A stretch of 64,000 nt of DNA from Ophioderma brevispina (lineage: Eukaryota; Echinodermata; Ophiuroidea; Amphilepidida; Ophiodermatidae): positions 30,871-94,870 of the forward strand of contig JAMKCH010084944.1 in NCBI GenBank assembly GCA_023653785.1, in the 5' to 3' direction. The position numbers and the translations under genes are program-made. How positions within the stretch are numbered: the stretch's first letter is position 1; every line of letters starts with the position of its first letter. Below are positions 48,610 to 59,649 of the stretch, one piece after another. The notes under the pieces are model-generated. The model did no database searches. It worked only from the letters and a program-made list of their open reading frames with translations, and was not told the origin of the DNA.

Positions 48610-49394
48610 TTAACACTTAAGTGATCCAAGGGGGGGGTCCTAGGGCCCTTCAAAATTTGTTTTCGCGCTGATCGCTTTACGCGTGGGATTTTTGCGCCGA
48701 AATTTTTGGTAATTGTCTGACTTTTCAATGCGCTTCTTTTGATACCAAAAAAATTAAAATCGGCCAAGCCGTTAATGAGTTAATGAGTGAGGGTCCCAGG
48801 AACCCCCCCCCCTTGGGCACTAACGAAAGTCATCTGAGAATATTAAAAAAAATCAAAGAACCAAAGTAATTTTTTTTTGCTGATATATGTTCACACATAC
48901 ATATAAGTAAACAATTAATAGTAACATTAAAAATAATTAACCCTTATGTCTGAAAACAAAAAAATTCAATGTGGACGTAGCTAAACCCGTTACTGTACAA
49001 AGTCTATGGGGGAGAATGACGTGTATTTTGCAACACCCTTTAAAAATACAGGATTCCTAAAACTGCCATTTTTGGTTAAATATATATAATTGGGTCTTCT
49101 AGAGTAGATATCAACATAAAATAATTTATCTAAAAGTTTGATCTAAGAGCAAGGCTCATTTGAATGTTCCATCTTTTTGCCCATTTTTCGCGTGTTTCGA
49201 AAACAATGTTTTGCCCCTAATTTGCAGCCCAAATAACAAATTTCCATTTTTTATTGCTGATTTGGGGTTGTCTTATAACCCTTCACATGTGGTATAAATT
49301 TCGTGCAAAAAATTCCCCCCGGGAAAGGGGATTTCCTGGGGGATGTACCAATGGACACCAACGGGAGTGAAACCCCTGGTCACTTAAGTGTTAA
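48610..49394. mobile_element. TTAA-flanked 777-bp element (piggyBac-like site choice)
   Basis: Element 48614-49390 is bordered by TTAA at 48610-48613 and 49391-49394. Copy 1 has a single TTAA in the same context (TTTTATTTAATGTACTG, near 8202), a clean empty site. Both ends read CACTTAAGTG, followed by GATCCAAGGGG on the left and GACCAGGGG on the right inverted strand. The 10-bp end is itself palindromic. The first 210 bp contain a further inverted repeat (48622-48648 against 48791-48820). There is no transposase frame, so it is non-autonomous. TTAA duplication is characteristic of the piggyBac superfamily. Confidence 0.88.
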
Positions 49395-50009
49395 TGTACT
49401 GTATATGAGACTTTTATATAAAGAACCAATGGCGAGTTGTAAATTGACTTTTCTTACCAATGACTCAGGGCCCAGTCTAATGCTTTCTTTACCATTTAGA
49501 GTATAATATACTCTGCAATACTTATGTCACTATGAAATATAAATAGCCTCTATATGGGCCTCATCTCTTTCAAGCTTCATGGATAGGAATGGTAAACATT
49601 GAATTTAACTCAAACAAACAAGGGGCCCCAGTTATATTAAATTGGCTTTATACCAGACGAACTCAATCAAAGTTTGATTTTGCCAAATTGATTTTAATGT
49701 CCGACAATATAGGAAATCTATAAGAACGTGACTTCACTTAGGTTTCAATCGTCACAGTGGATGAAAGCTAAAGCTAGTGGGTATCTAATTTTTCGCAAAA
49801 CAGTATTAGAACTTTCGGCAATTGAAAATCTTCAACCATGCTATTTGCGATAATTATTAATGTGTGACATTCTGAGGATTTTAACTATGTTGCTTTCCAC
49901 AAAGATTAGATACTTTGTTTTAACATTTAATGAAAAAATGGATGCACTTTTTCGCATTTCATCATCATGATAAAAAGAGAAAGAACCATAAATTAATATA
50001 TATACTTTC

Positions 50010-50105
50010 AGGTCCGTCCGCCAGTCCGTCCATCTGTCTATCCATCTATTGTATGTCCGTCCGTCCACGACCCATCCATCCAATAATCCATCCATCCATC
50101 CATTC
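50010..50105 (+). repeat. CCAT/CCGT microsatellite, copy 2
   Basis: Shorter, interrupted partner of 8812-8942, beginning with the same GGTCCGTCCGCCAG context. It lacks the long pure (CCAT)n run of copy 1. Confidence 0.9.
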
Positions 50106-50442
50106 CCATGGTCAACCTAAAGCTGAGGCAAAAACGAAATAAGAAAAGTAATATTACATGTAGATAAAGGTCCTCACTATTTGTTAATCTCAAAAGTCTT
50201 GATCCCTGATTAAATCGTTCGGGTGAAAACATAACTTCATTATACTTGGTTAAATCAATTTATTATTTTTATCAAATCCTGATATTTGTCGTCCTCATTT
50301 ATTTTCAGGAATAGATATATCAAGGTATATGATTGTACACTCTTTGAGTATTATTTGAACAAAAAATATATTTTATGACAAAAACCTTCAAAATATCATG
50401 TTATTGTATGTACAAACTGATCTCTCTTTAGATAACCACATG

Positions 50443-50680
50443 ATTATATTCAGTGGTTGAACCAGACCTTTGCAATGGGGGGGGGGGGGCAAAGGTCGAG
50501 AAGGTGGTGCCAAGGTATTTTTGGGGGGCTAATTTGGGTCCTTCTCCATAGGACACTGTACAACAATGGTCAGGTTCTTTGGGGGCTGGTCGGGGGGGGG
50601 GGGGGGCCGCAAGGGTTCCGTTGGGGGGCTTGCGCCCCCATGCCCCCCCCCCCCCCCGCGGTTAGGCCACTGATTATATT
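50443..50680. mobile_element. 222-bp hAT-like MITE with 8-bp target duplication
   Basis: Element 50451-50672 starts CAGTGGTTGAACC and ends GGTTAGGCCACTG. ATTATATT flanks both sides (50443-50450, 50673-50680). Copy 1 has ATTATATT once at the same site (about 9269-9276). An 8-bp duplication with CAGTGG ends is typical of hAT elements. The interior is G-rich with long G- and C-runs that can pair, and has no transposase. Confidence 0.9.
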
Positions 50681-51059
50681 ATTGTAGGGCAGACTGTGAC
50701 CACGCAGACAGGAACAAGAATGTCTCAAAAAGTTAGTCCTGACAAGAGATGAATTAGGAGTAAGAGGGACCAGCGTTTACAAGTGGTCGACCTTTCAAGC
50801 AAATCAGATGAATACACGGGTCCAGGGAATAATTTTGCTCGAACCCAAAGTCACTGAAGTGTAGAGGGTTTTCCCGTAGGTGACCGATCTGAATGGAATC
50901 TCATGAAACACCCTTCACGGAGTAAATCATGTGTTTATTATGTGAAACCTTTTCAACTGCGTGGGCAATAACACTGGCTCTGCAGTTCCAGATGAAGGAA
51001 TATGAAGTGTTTTCCTCCTCCTTATATCGGGGAGGATTGTTGAACATCTTAGCTCAATG

Positions 51060-51685
51060 TTTGCTAAAGTCAACGTGTATCTATTGGTCTCTGATATTGG
51101 GGGAAAGAAAATTGGTGACTTTTTTCATTTTTTATCTTTGCAAATCACATTCAATTACTAAGAGATTCGGTTATACTTTCAATCTACAATGTTTTGTAAG
51201 TCTCAAGTGCTTTTGTTCAAGTTATAATCTTAGATTTTAAAATCATAATTACAACTTCGTGGAATAAAAATATATATTCAAGGGTGGTAATTTTTAAGTT
51301 ATTCGTGTTTCACAACTGCCACTAGCGCAAACTAATGAGATATTACAAAAATATCTACATTACCACACAGATGTCCACAAAACATTTTTAAACCCTATCA
51401 CGCATAGACCTATTTTGAGGTGAAAAAACATTTGGTGAACAAAAAAAACATAATCTGCTACTAGGCTTCGCGGCTGTAGATACACTTCACCAGAGCACGT
51501 CAAAAACACAATGATGTATCTGTTTTATTCGACTAAAACATGCTTAAATTCATGAACAATGGAGTAAAGTAATAATAATTATTAAAAAGGAAAAAAACAA
51601 AACAAATTGATGATTGGAATAACAATAACCCTTGTCTTACTTTTGTAAGTAAGGAAGTAAGTTAAGATGAAGGCGTTCCTCTGTT
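51060..51685. other. Copy-2 stretch without a partner
   Basis: This occupies the position held in copy 1 by the LINE 3' end (9680-10405) but is unrelated to it. No domain, terminal repeat or RNA gene was recognised. The 103-codon frame at 50929-51240 has no family resemblance. Confidence 0.45.
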
Positions 51686-52310
51686 ACTAAATATCCGGTA
51701 TTTGTTAAAAATTGGCATTTTATCTTCAGCCCAATAACGTTAATCTTTAAGGGTATTACATAATTTAAACATATAGGTACAGATACCTATAACAGAGAGG
51801 TTTTCAGTTTGATTATGATCAGAAGGTTGAAATGTTTCTCTTAGCATACTACATTTGAGAAGTCAGTCACTTGTAGCGATACCTCTTGGTGAAAACTCTA
51901 AATTTCTATGTAAACCATGATTTTAAAGCTATCCAGATACAAAGAATTAATACTTCAACTCACAACAGTGACCAAATCGACATTTTACCAACACAAAATG
52001 TCGTATACATTCCTTACACGTCTTATGTAAAGAAAAACACTTGACATCGTCTACATATTAAAGGTGAGCGAGTATTTCTTTTTTTATTGACGTTTTTCCT
52101 GATATTGCTAAAATTAAATATGCCATATACTGTTGGATTTGTTACACATACATGATGGTTTTTTGTTCATATGTTCATTGTACCTTTATGAAGACACCTG
52201 TATCCTTTACATTGATTTGAATCATCATCGTTGTAATGCGATCCCACCAAATCTTGGACAACACATCACAACACATCAATTATCCCATAGCATTAACGCT
52301 AGTGAACATA

Positions 52311-52961
52311 TACAGGGTCTCGCCAAGAAAATATACAGGAAGATAAATTTCAATTTCTCAAATCGATACTTAAAGACTGTCTGTTTTTCCACCCATTCCA
52401 ATGGGATTTACAGAGTTAGGGATGATCGGTACACCAGATAGTTTCGTGGCTCAATCAATGTGCATTAACCTCTGAATCTGAAGGTGATATGCTCTCAAAT
52501 TAATACAGTGCTGTATCTGAAAAAAAAAATCTTTTTAAGAGTTGTACCTTATAAGGTGAACAAATAGACAGAAGGCAAAGTTTTCATTGTGGTGATCATA
52601 ATTATTTGGAATGCGACCGCAGGCTTTAATCATTGCGTGTTTATTATTTTTAACGCTAATTTGACATTAATAATCTACAAAAAAACTAATATCATGTGCA
52701 TTTTGTTGCTAATATGATGTGCCATGAATAGAGTAGTACAATTAATGTGTTGAATTCAAATGATGTTTACTGTGTAAATCTCTTTGGAATCAGTGAAAAA
52801 TAGATTGTCTTTAAATATCCGCCATATCTCTGTCATGGAATTTGTACTGATTATAAACAAGGGTATAATTAATGTACTCCATAAAGATGAAATACCCAGG
52901 TTGCGTGGTTTTGGAGAAATTGAAGTATATCTGCTTGAACAACTTTTTGGGACACCCTGTA
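52311..52961. mobile_element. Tc1/mariner-like non-autonomous TIR element
   Basis: The left end TACAGGGTCTCGCCAAGAAA (52311) and the inverted right end TACAGGGTGTCCCAAAAAGT (from 52961) are TIRs of about 55 bp that continue to CAATTTCTC on both sides. TA borders both ends. The TACAGGGTGTCCC terminus is one I associate with IS630/Tc1/mariner elements. Copy 1 lacks the element (flanks meet near 12000), although exact junction alignment is imperfect. The interior of about 540 bp has no transposase DDE/D frame. Confidence 0.8.
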
Positions 52962-53395
52962 TTCTCTAAATACAAAAATAAATGCATTTTACACAAAATT
53001 CAAATACCAATACATAAATTAACCTTAAGATTATCCGAGCAAATCCATTGAACACCTGTACGCTTACAAAATGCAAATATGCGAATTTTTTCGATCAAAC
53101 GTTACATCCCGATGACCTTTGACCCTTTAAGAGTTGTAGACAAACTCCCAATAACAAATATTATCAAGTTTGGTGCATGAGAAAGAAAACCATTTGCTTG
53201 TGTTGTAGCAAACTGACCTCTGGGATGCCGTTTGCTTATATTAGGGACATGCCACATCAACTCTCTCCTAACATATATGCAGTAAACTCTTGGGGTCACG
53301 GTTGGTGTGGACAACGGCTTGAATGTCATCAGGTTCTGGTATTACAACTCGGATTAAAATCCGATTGGATATGTCAGGGTTTAGAACCTTCATGT

Positions 53396-54590
53396 GACAG
53401 GAAAGTTGAGTATGGACACAATTGTTTGCTGAAAATGATAGATTAGGGTGTGTATAGAATAAGAATCTGACGGGTGCCACACCTGGCATCATTGAGCATT
53501 TTGAGAAATCCAAGATGGCGTCGCCATAAATTGATAATAATATATTCAACCCATATTATCAAAACTATGGAGTACTAGATATACTATAGGATCCAAGGAA
53601 CAAGTGTATGGCCCTTGTAACATTAAGTCATACTTAAAGATTTCAAAATGAAGCCAAATCCAATAATTGAAAATTATGCCATATTATACAGCAAATACGT
53701 GCGATTTAAAAATAGACGAGAAGTACTTAGTTATGTTGCTAGACACAAGTAAATGTATTTCTGATACTTTTAAAATTGTAACATGGCGTCAATCAATAAA
53801 TGGCAGCAAAACGGGAAACCATCTTCAAAAAATACCTGGCAACAAATTTATAAGTATGACAGCCTTCAAGTCGAAATCAAGGTCATGCCATTAGAAATGT
53901 ACATTATCTAACCAATGGAAACATACATTTCAATTGGTTTTAAATGCCGCCCAAAATCGAAAATAACACTAATAGGTGCAAAGTTCATTTCTGTCACAAA
54001 TATTACATTTTTTCACAATATTGAAATCAATTTATAATTTGACCCATTTTTTCTTTATCCGGATTACCTTGGTATCACATGGTTATGATCATAGGTAAAA
54101 TTCTAATTGTTTTAATGACACAATAATTTATACTGCCGGTAATTATTTAGAAACTTGTGTCAAGTATGTTTTGAAGATATTCACGTTTTCGGCTGCCATA
54201 TTGATGACTCATGTTAAACTTTAAAAGTATCAGAAATACATTATTGTGTATAAAACATAATCTTAATACTTCATGTTTGATTTTTTATCGAAGGTATTTG
54301 TGTTATATGCATATTTTAAATTATAGATTGGCTTCCCATTTGAATTTGGAGTATGACTAAATGTTGCAAGTGCCATGCATTTTTCTTGGGTCTATAGTAT
54401 ATCTAATAACTCCATAGTTTGATAAGATAGGTGTGAATAGATAATTCTCATTTATGGCGACGCCATCCTGGATTCTCCAATGCTCAAGGAATGCCCATGG
54501 TGGCACCAGGGAGATTTATCCTACACACCCGTATCTATCATTTTCAGCAGAAAAAATCGTGTCCATCTCAATTTGACGGTCAGGCATAAG
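53396..54590. mobile_element. 1.2-kb foldback element, copy 2 only
   Basis: Arms of about 440 bp (53396-53835 and 54165-54590) are inverted copies. Landmarks are GCTGAAAATGATAGAT (53430; partner 54535-54555), AAGATGGCGTCGCCATAAAT (53512; partner 54455-54475), ATTAGATATACTATAG-like text (53575; partner 54395) and AATGTATTTCTGATACTTTT (53753; partner near 54230). The centre is about 53840-54160. It lies in a larger stretch (53.06-55.21 kb) absent from copy 1. The phrase around ATCATTGAGCATTTTGAGA also occurs near 7222 inside the copy-1-only block, suggesting relatives. The plus-strand frame 53177-53446 is not recognised. Confidence 0.75.
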
Positions 54591-54789
54591 TTGGACCATG
54601 GCTTACTGACTAATACCAAGTTGCAGCTAAGTGTGACATACCACATGATTGGAAAGGAACCATGGAAACATCAGGGTAGGGTGTGGTTCAGGATACACTG
54701 TTGATTCATGCTGATGTCAACGGAAGGGGTAAGGGTACAAACGTTTGTTTGAAAATGGCACAACCTTCTTATGTCAGCGTGCTTTTCAT

Positions 54790-55215
54790 TTAAAATTAAA
54801 TTAATTTATAATAATTTTTCAAGAAAATGACCCTCTTTTAAAACCTGATTACAAAGTTTTACAAATGCTTACAATTAATTCTACAAAAAAAGCACGATTT
54901 TTCGGACTTTTTGCCAGTTTTTGAAAAAGGAGGAATTTTATGAAAGTTCTCGCTCCATATTTTTTAGATAATGCCTCTCTGATAAAGTTTTAAAAGCATC
55001 CAGCTTCATACACCATTGGCTCAGGTATTTATCTTGTTAAAATGTGAACCACTCAAATCCAAGATGGCCGCCAAAGTAAATATGCAAATGAGGTCATTTT
55101 CCTTTTTTGGACATTTTTTTCTTGTTTTGGTTCCAAGTACTACACATCATTTTGACCTTTTAAAATCCCAAAATAAAAAGTAGGTTTTTGGTGTGTGGTA
55201 TAAAAGGTAAAATTC
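54790..55215. other. Right part of copy-2-only block
   Basis: AT-rich sequence with a CCAAGATGGCCGCC plus ATGCAAAT motif (55058-55090) like those in the foldback arms at 22.4 and 25.8 kb. No pairing partner or gene was found. Confidence 0.4.
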
Positions 55216-56039
55216 ATTCACCTCCAGTGCACTTGCAGTGGTGTGCATGTCAAGCTACTCTTCTTTCATTAAAACTGTCCGCTGTATCCTTTGGTACATG
55301 TACAATGATGATGGCACGACATGCTTCACCGGCAGGTGGAAGAGACATGTGCATTTATGTTTCGAAAGCCCACCAAAAGTCTGCTTGAATTTGGCAAGTT
55401 TGGTGCTTTGCGTTAATCCAACGTTCGTCCTTCCAAACCGCAGCAAGGCCGTTTCCCCTCGTGAAGCATGACGTAACACTGATTTGAACAAAATATGGTA
55501 TTGAGCACGCCAATCGCTCACTGCGAGTGGAAAGCATATCATGGGCTTGATTGTTGTTACATCGTGCATTGATTGCCGCGTATGCCACTCACAACAGATG
55601 CTGTTCCCCCCCCCCCCCCCGTTGTTGGGGGGTTTCCATTTCTGCCCCCTTCCTGAGTCGATAACTTACCCTTTTATTATCCTTTAACTGACACTATTAA
55701 TCCCGGATGTTAATATCCTAAAAGTACAGTAAACGACTCTAAAACCCGGCCCAGTATCTGGCCCCAGGCCTGACCCACAAGTAAGATTTATTGGGAATTA
55801 TTACAATAATTCAGTGCAACAATTACAAGTGAAGCATACAGTGGTGATGACTCAATGCCGTTGTTGACATATTTCATTTTTTCCAGCAGTCCCTCACGTG
55901 TCTCCAAAATGATTACTTGGTTTGTGCAAATATCTTGTAATTTAATTTTACGATATACATTTGCTGTTATTTGTTTGTTTTTTTACCAGAATTGGGTTAT
56001 TAATAAACCATTAATACACTAATACTAAGTATTATAAGA

Positions 56040-56300
56040 GGCCCGCGTTGTTGTAGCGGTCGATCGATCGCCCCTTTCATCAATGTGGCCGGGATTCGAT
56101 TTTGTGACCATGCGTGTGGGATTTTTGGTCCGAAGTATGGGAGGAGGAAACGGAACGTATAATCGGATTTCTTTCCATAGATCTTTCTTGAGGTTCGTTC
56201 TGGATTTATCGTTGTGTTCTGGTCGCCCCAGACGCTCTCCTCGGCGCTTTGAGCACTTGGAATGATATGGATATGCCGCGCGTTATAAGAATTAATATTA
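56040..56300 (+). repeat. tRNA-derived SINE, copy 2
   Basis: Paralog of 13785-14085: GTTGTAGCGGTCGATCGATC, a B-box-like GGGATTCGATT (56091-56101), then a tail with CGCTTTGAGCACTT, GATATGGATATG and GTTATAAGAATTAATATTA. The head is slightly better preserved than copy 1, the middle slightly shorter. Confidence 0.65.
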
Positions 56301-56626
56301 TGTTAAAAGTGAATACTATGGAGAACCCAATTGGCATAAATGTTATGTCAAATTGGATTAGTCGGCCCTGACAACATTGTATAGCCACAAATAAAAACAA
56401 AAAACAACAAACAAACATTCCAGTGTCATTATTTGGAACAGAGATAATTTGAGTTTGGGGAAAATGGTTGCACAAGATATATGAAAACGTAAATAGCATA
56501 TTTGGATACATGGAACCTGGGAAAATAGGAATAGATACAAAATATGAAAGCATATTATAAACAAGTATGGCGGCCATCTACGGCCGCCCACAGGGGTCAA
56601 ATACCAACGGGGAGTGTGTACCGTTC

Positions 56627-56646
56627 TTTTTTTTTTTTTTTTTTTT
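56627..56646 (+). repeat. Poly(T) tract, copy 2 only
   Basis: A 20-base T run immediately before the shared TTTTAAAATACTCAGT block. Copy 1 has CCACCAAGAATGGAGTCCCG there. It could be homopolymer growth or the reverse-strand tail of a lost retroelement. Confidence 0.75.
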
Positions 56647-58099
56647 AAAATACTCAGTTATAGTCCATATTAAGTGTGCAGCAAGTGTATATTTCTATCA
56701 CAAAGGGTTTTGCTAATCCTATGGACTAAATCAACCTAGATGGCTCTGGTGGTAATATTCTTGGTGTCACTATAACAAGGACATTCTATTGGTGATGAAG
56801 CGTTTGAGCTTCAAAGACCTATTTACTTGAGATTATGCGACGTAGTAAGAATGTCTCAAAATCACACTTTTCCTGATTCAATGTTGTAATTTGCATATTG
56901 GTATTTGTATAAACCTGTGTAAGTTTCTAAAAAGCTCTTTTTACCGAGCAAATATAGGAGCTAGAGATATAGACAGGCAGTAATTATAGACAGAATCAGA
57001 TTGAGAGACAGAGAGGTGCCATGAGAAATAAAAAAATAGGAAAAAATAAAGCAACATAAAATTGACAGACTACTAGGTGATGAGTTTCTGTGTATGATAA
57101 ATATGATGAATACAAGTTTCTTATCAGTTATGAAGGTGAAAATGCGATATATTTCGAGCTTCCCATCTTCCTTAGGGTGGCGAGCCCCGTGACTTGTTGT
57201 GATGAACAGTGCGCGACTCTACCAGAAAATTGTCTGATTATTTCATAGAGTAGTTGCAGATCGTATCAGCGGGTTCAATGATGGGTATCTGATTTATATT
57301 ACGACCCGCAAAATTTATGCAATTTTAATGATTTGAAAAAAAATTGATGGAAATTGAGCTACATGTGATAATTTACTCGGTATAATTTTACACCCCGCAC
57401 GCCTGATCTCATGAATACAAGATAAAAATTCAAGCATCATTGGGGCAAACGAGCTTTCTTTTCGATATTGAATGATTAGTTTTTGGGTAAAGTTTCAGCA
57501 CAGGGTGAATCGGGGAGATGTCTACCATTCTGTGGGTGAAACATATTTCCAGCATCAAACAATTTTAAGAAATCATGTTTTTTATTTTTTGTGTTTTTTT
57601 CTTCATTTATTTGACTACTCTTGAATCTAATTATAACAATATATACCTGGTATGACTACCACCTGGAGAAAGGATGGGTAGCGTTTATTTTCTTGTTAGA
57701 GCTAGTGAAATTTCCCCTAAAACAAGGCAGGGGTCTGCTCCGTGATTCTTGAAAAAGTGGCAAAAATGGCATCATGAGACATTAGGGATAAGACCAGTTA
57801 ACAGCAATGTTTGTAAACATGTTAGGGCCTGGTATTTTGAAATAGGTCGGCCTGACTGTTACACACTGGGCAATCTGTTGAGTTTTAATACTATGGACAA
57901 ACGATTCGCAGGAATGGAGTCGCAGGCAACGAAAGAAGTACCGTAGGATGTTAAACTGGTCTATAGGCTACGTTTAAACATCTTTCAAAACCAAAGCGTT
58001 TCTTTAGCTTAACTTCAATTGTTTAAAATCGTATTATAAGAGAAGCCTTAGACTATTCCATAATGTCATTTGAAAATGTGGAGTATCAATTGGTCCCCT

Positions 58100-59515
58100 A
58101 TTAGAAAAACGAATTGCCACTTTAAAGAGATTTATTGTTATAAATCTATCTGCACATATATAATGAACATAGCCCTAAAAAACGTACCAGATGTTTTCAT
58201 GACCATTGGAGTATTCCTGCCGAAAAAATCTAGATTTATTCCGACCAATATACACAACTGTACAACGATCATGGAAGCTACCATGTTATTCCGAGTGTAT
58301 ATTTACAAACGCCGCATGCAATACGACGAAACAGAAGCAGCAAAAAAAATATATCCCCATACGGAATATCACGTGCAGTTTGACACAAGGGGGGGGGGCC
58401 TCCCACCTTTGAACTTGTTGAGCACACAAAGGATAAGAGGAATTTCGTTTAGAATTTTTTATTGCAAGCAAAGAAAACTCCACTTTTTAAAACCTCAGTG
58501 TGATATGAAAAACAAATGTTAGAGGGGTGGTTTAGATATAATTTTGTCATTAACAAAGGTTTAGTTGGCCTAAACACTAACAATCCATGAAAACGTGGAC
58601 ATGTGAAAAGGGTCGCCGTAATATTTAGTTTTATCGCAGTCGCACTGTAACCACTGATCTTATACAATGGATTGGCTACACAACTGTAATGTAATTAGAT
58701 TGATGGAGCAACGGGCGGGATCTTGGTCTACCCGACACAATACCATTCCAGAGACACCGGTATCAGAAGTTGTATCCCGGGTGCACGTTTTAGAGACATG
58801 CCATTACATACGCGCAAATACAATGATCTCACTGAATTTGCTTTATTCTGTAGTCAGTTTATGTCGCCTATCCACATTTCAATGGGAACATTTTGTATAT
58901 GTACTGACCGGCTTTCTTAACCACCTGCTTGGGCTCTTTTTTGGTATGACCACATGGCCATGTGCTTCAATACGAAGCCCATGTTTTCCAATCCATGTAT
59001 ATAGATCCGTGTTCGAAAACCCTAAATGCGCGGTTCAAGCATCTACGTAACTTTTTCATGTACCGAGAGCGCTTCCTTTTATATGAAATGATAGAGTTTT
59101 TTCTTTCCTAATTTTTATTTTACAACTATATTCTCAAGAATCCGCAAGCTCCATTTTATAAAATTAGGCACAATTATCCATTTTTGATAATTTATATATT
59201 TCAAAGGAACACGTTAAATAAAATTAAAGCTGTGTTTTAATCCAATGTCAAAGTAACGCGATAATCTTTTCATACAAGGCCAGAACTTGACTAACCACCG
59301 ATATCTTTCAATTGGTGTGAAAGACTCCACATGGGTGTGGCAACACATAAGCGTAAATATAAACGTGGCGGCTTCCTTAAATCTTCTAGTGGCTTCGAAA
59401 GTTAAGCGTGAAATATGTTTTCTTTCTCGCAAGGAATCTCCAATGACAATGCAAACTCTGTCACTCATTTTAAGGGATATTTCATGATATATGTGCCGAT
59501 AGATTTATACCAATA
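58100..59515. other. 1.4-kb copy-2-only stretch, unidentified
   Basis: Copy 1 is continuous from about 16905 to 16925 where copy 2 has this extra block. It contains the longest frame of copy 2 (58070-58522, plus, 150 codons, starting in the shared flank), which shows no domain and crosses a G-run. No terminal repeat pair was found, so the mechanism is open. Confidence 0.5.
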
Positions 59516-59649
59516 AAGTCCTTTAATGAAAGTCCCGGTTTTCGGTGCAATTTGAGATCACTTAAGATTTGAGCTGAGTAGAAAACCAGAGGCAATTTGA
59601 ATAGGCTAGAAGTTGATACGGGAGCTTGGCGAGGCTTGCTTTCTTTCCT

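Noticed and set aside
58070..58522. 150-codon plus-strand frame
   Set aside because: Begins in duplicated flank and ends in a copy-2-only stretch; crosses a G-run; not conserved in copy 1.
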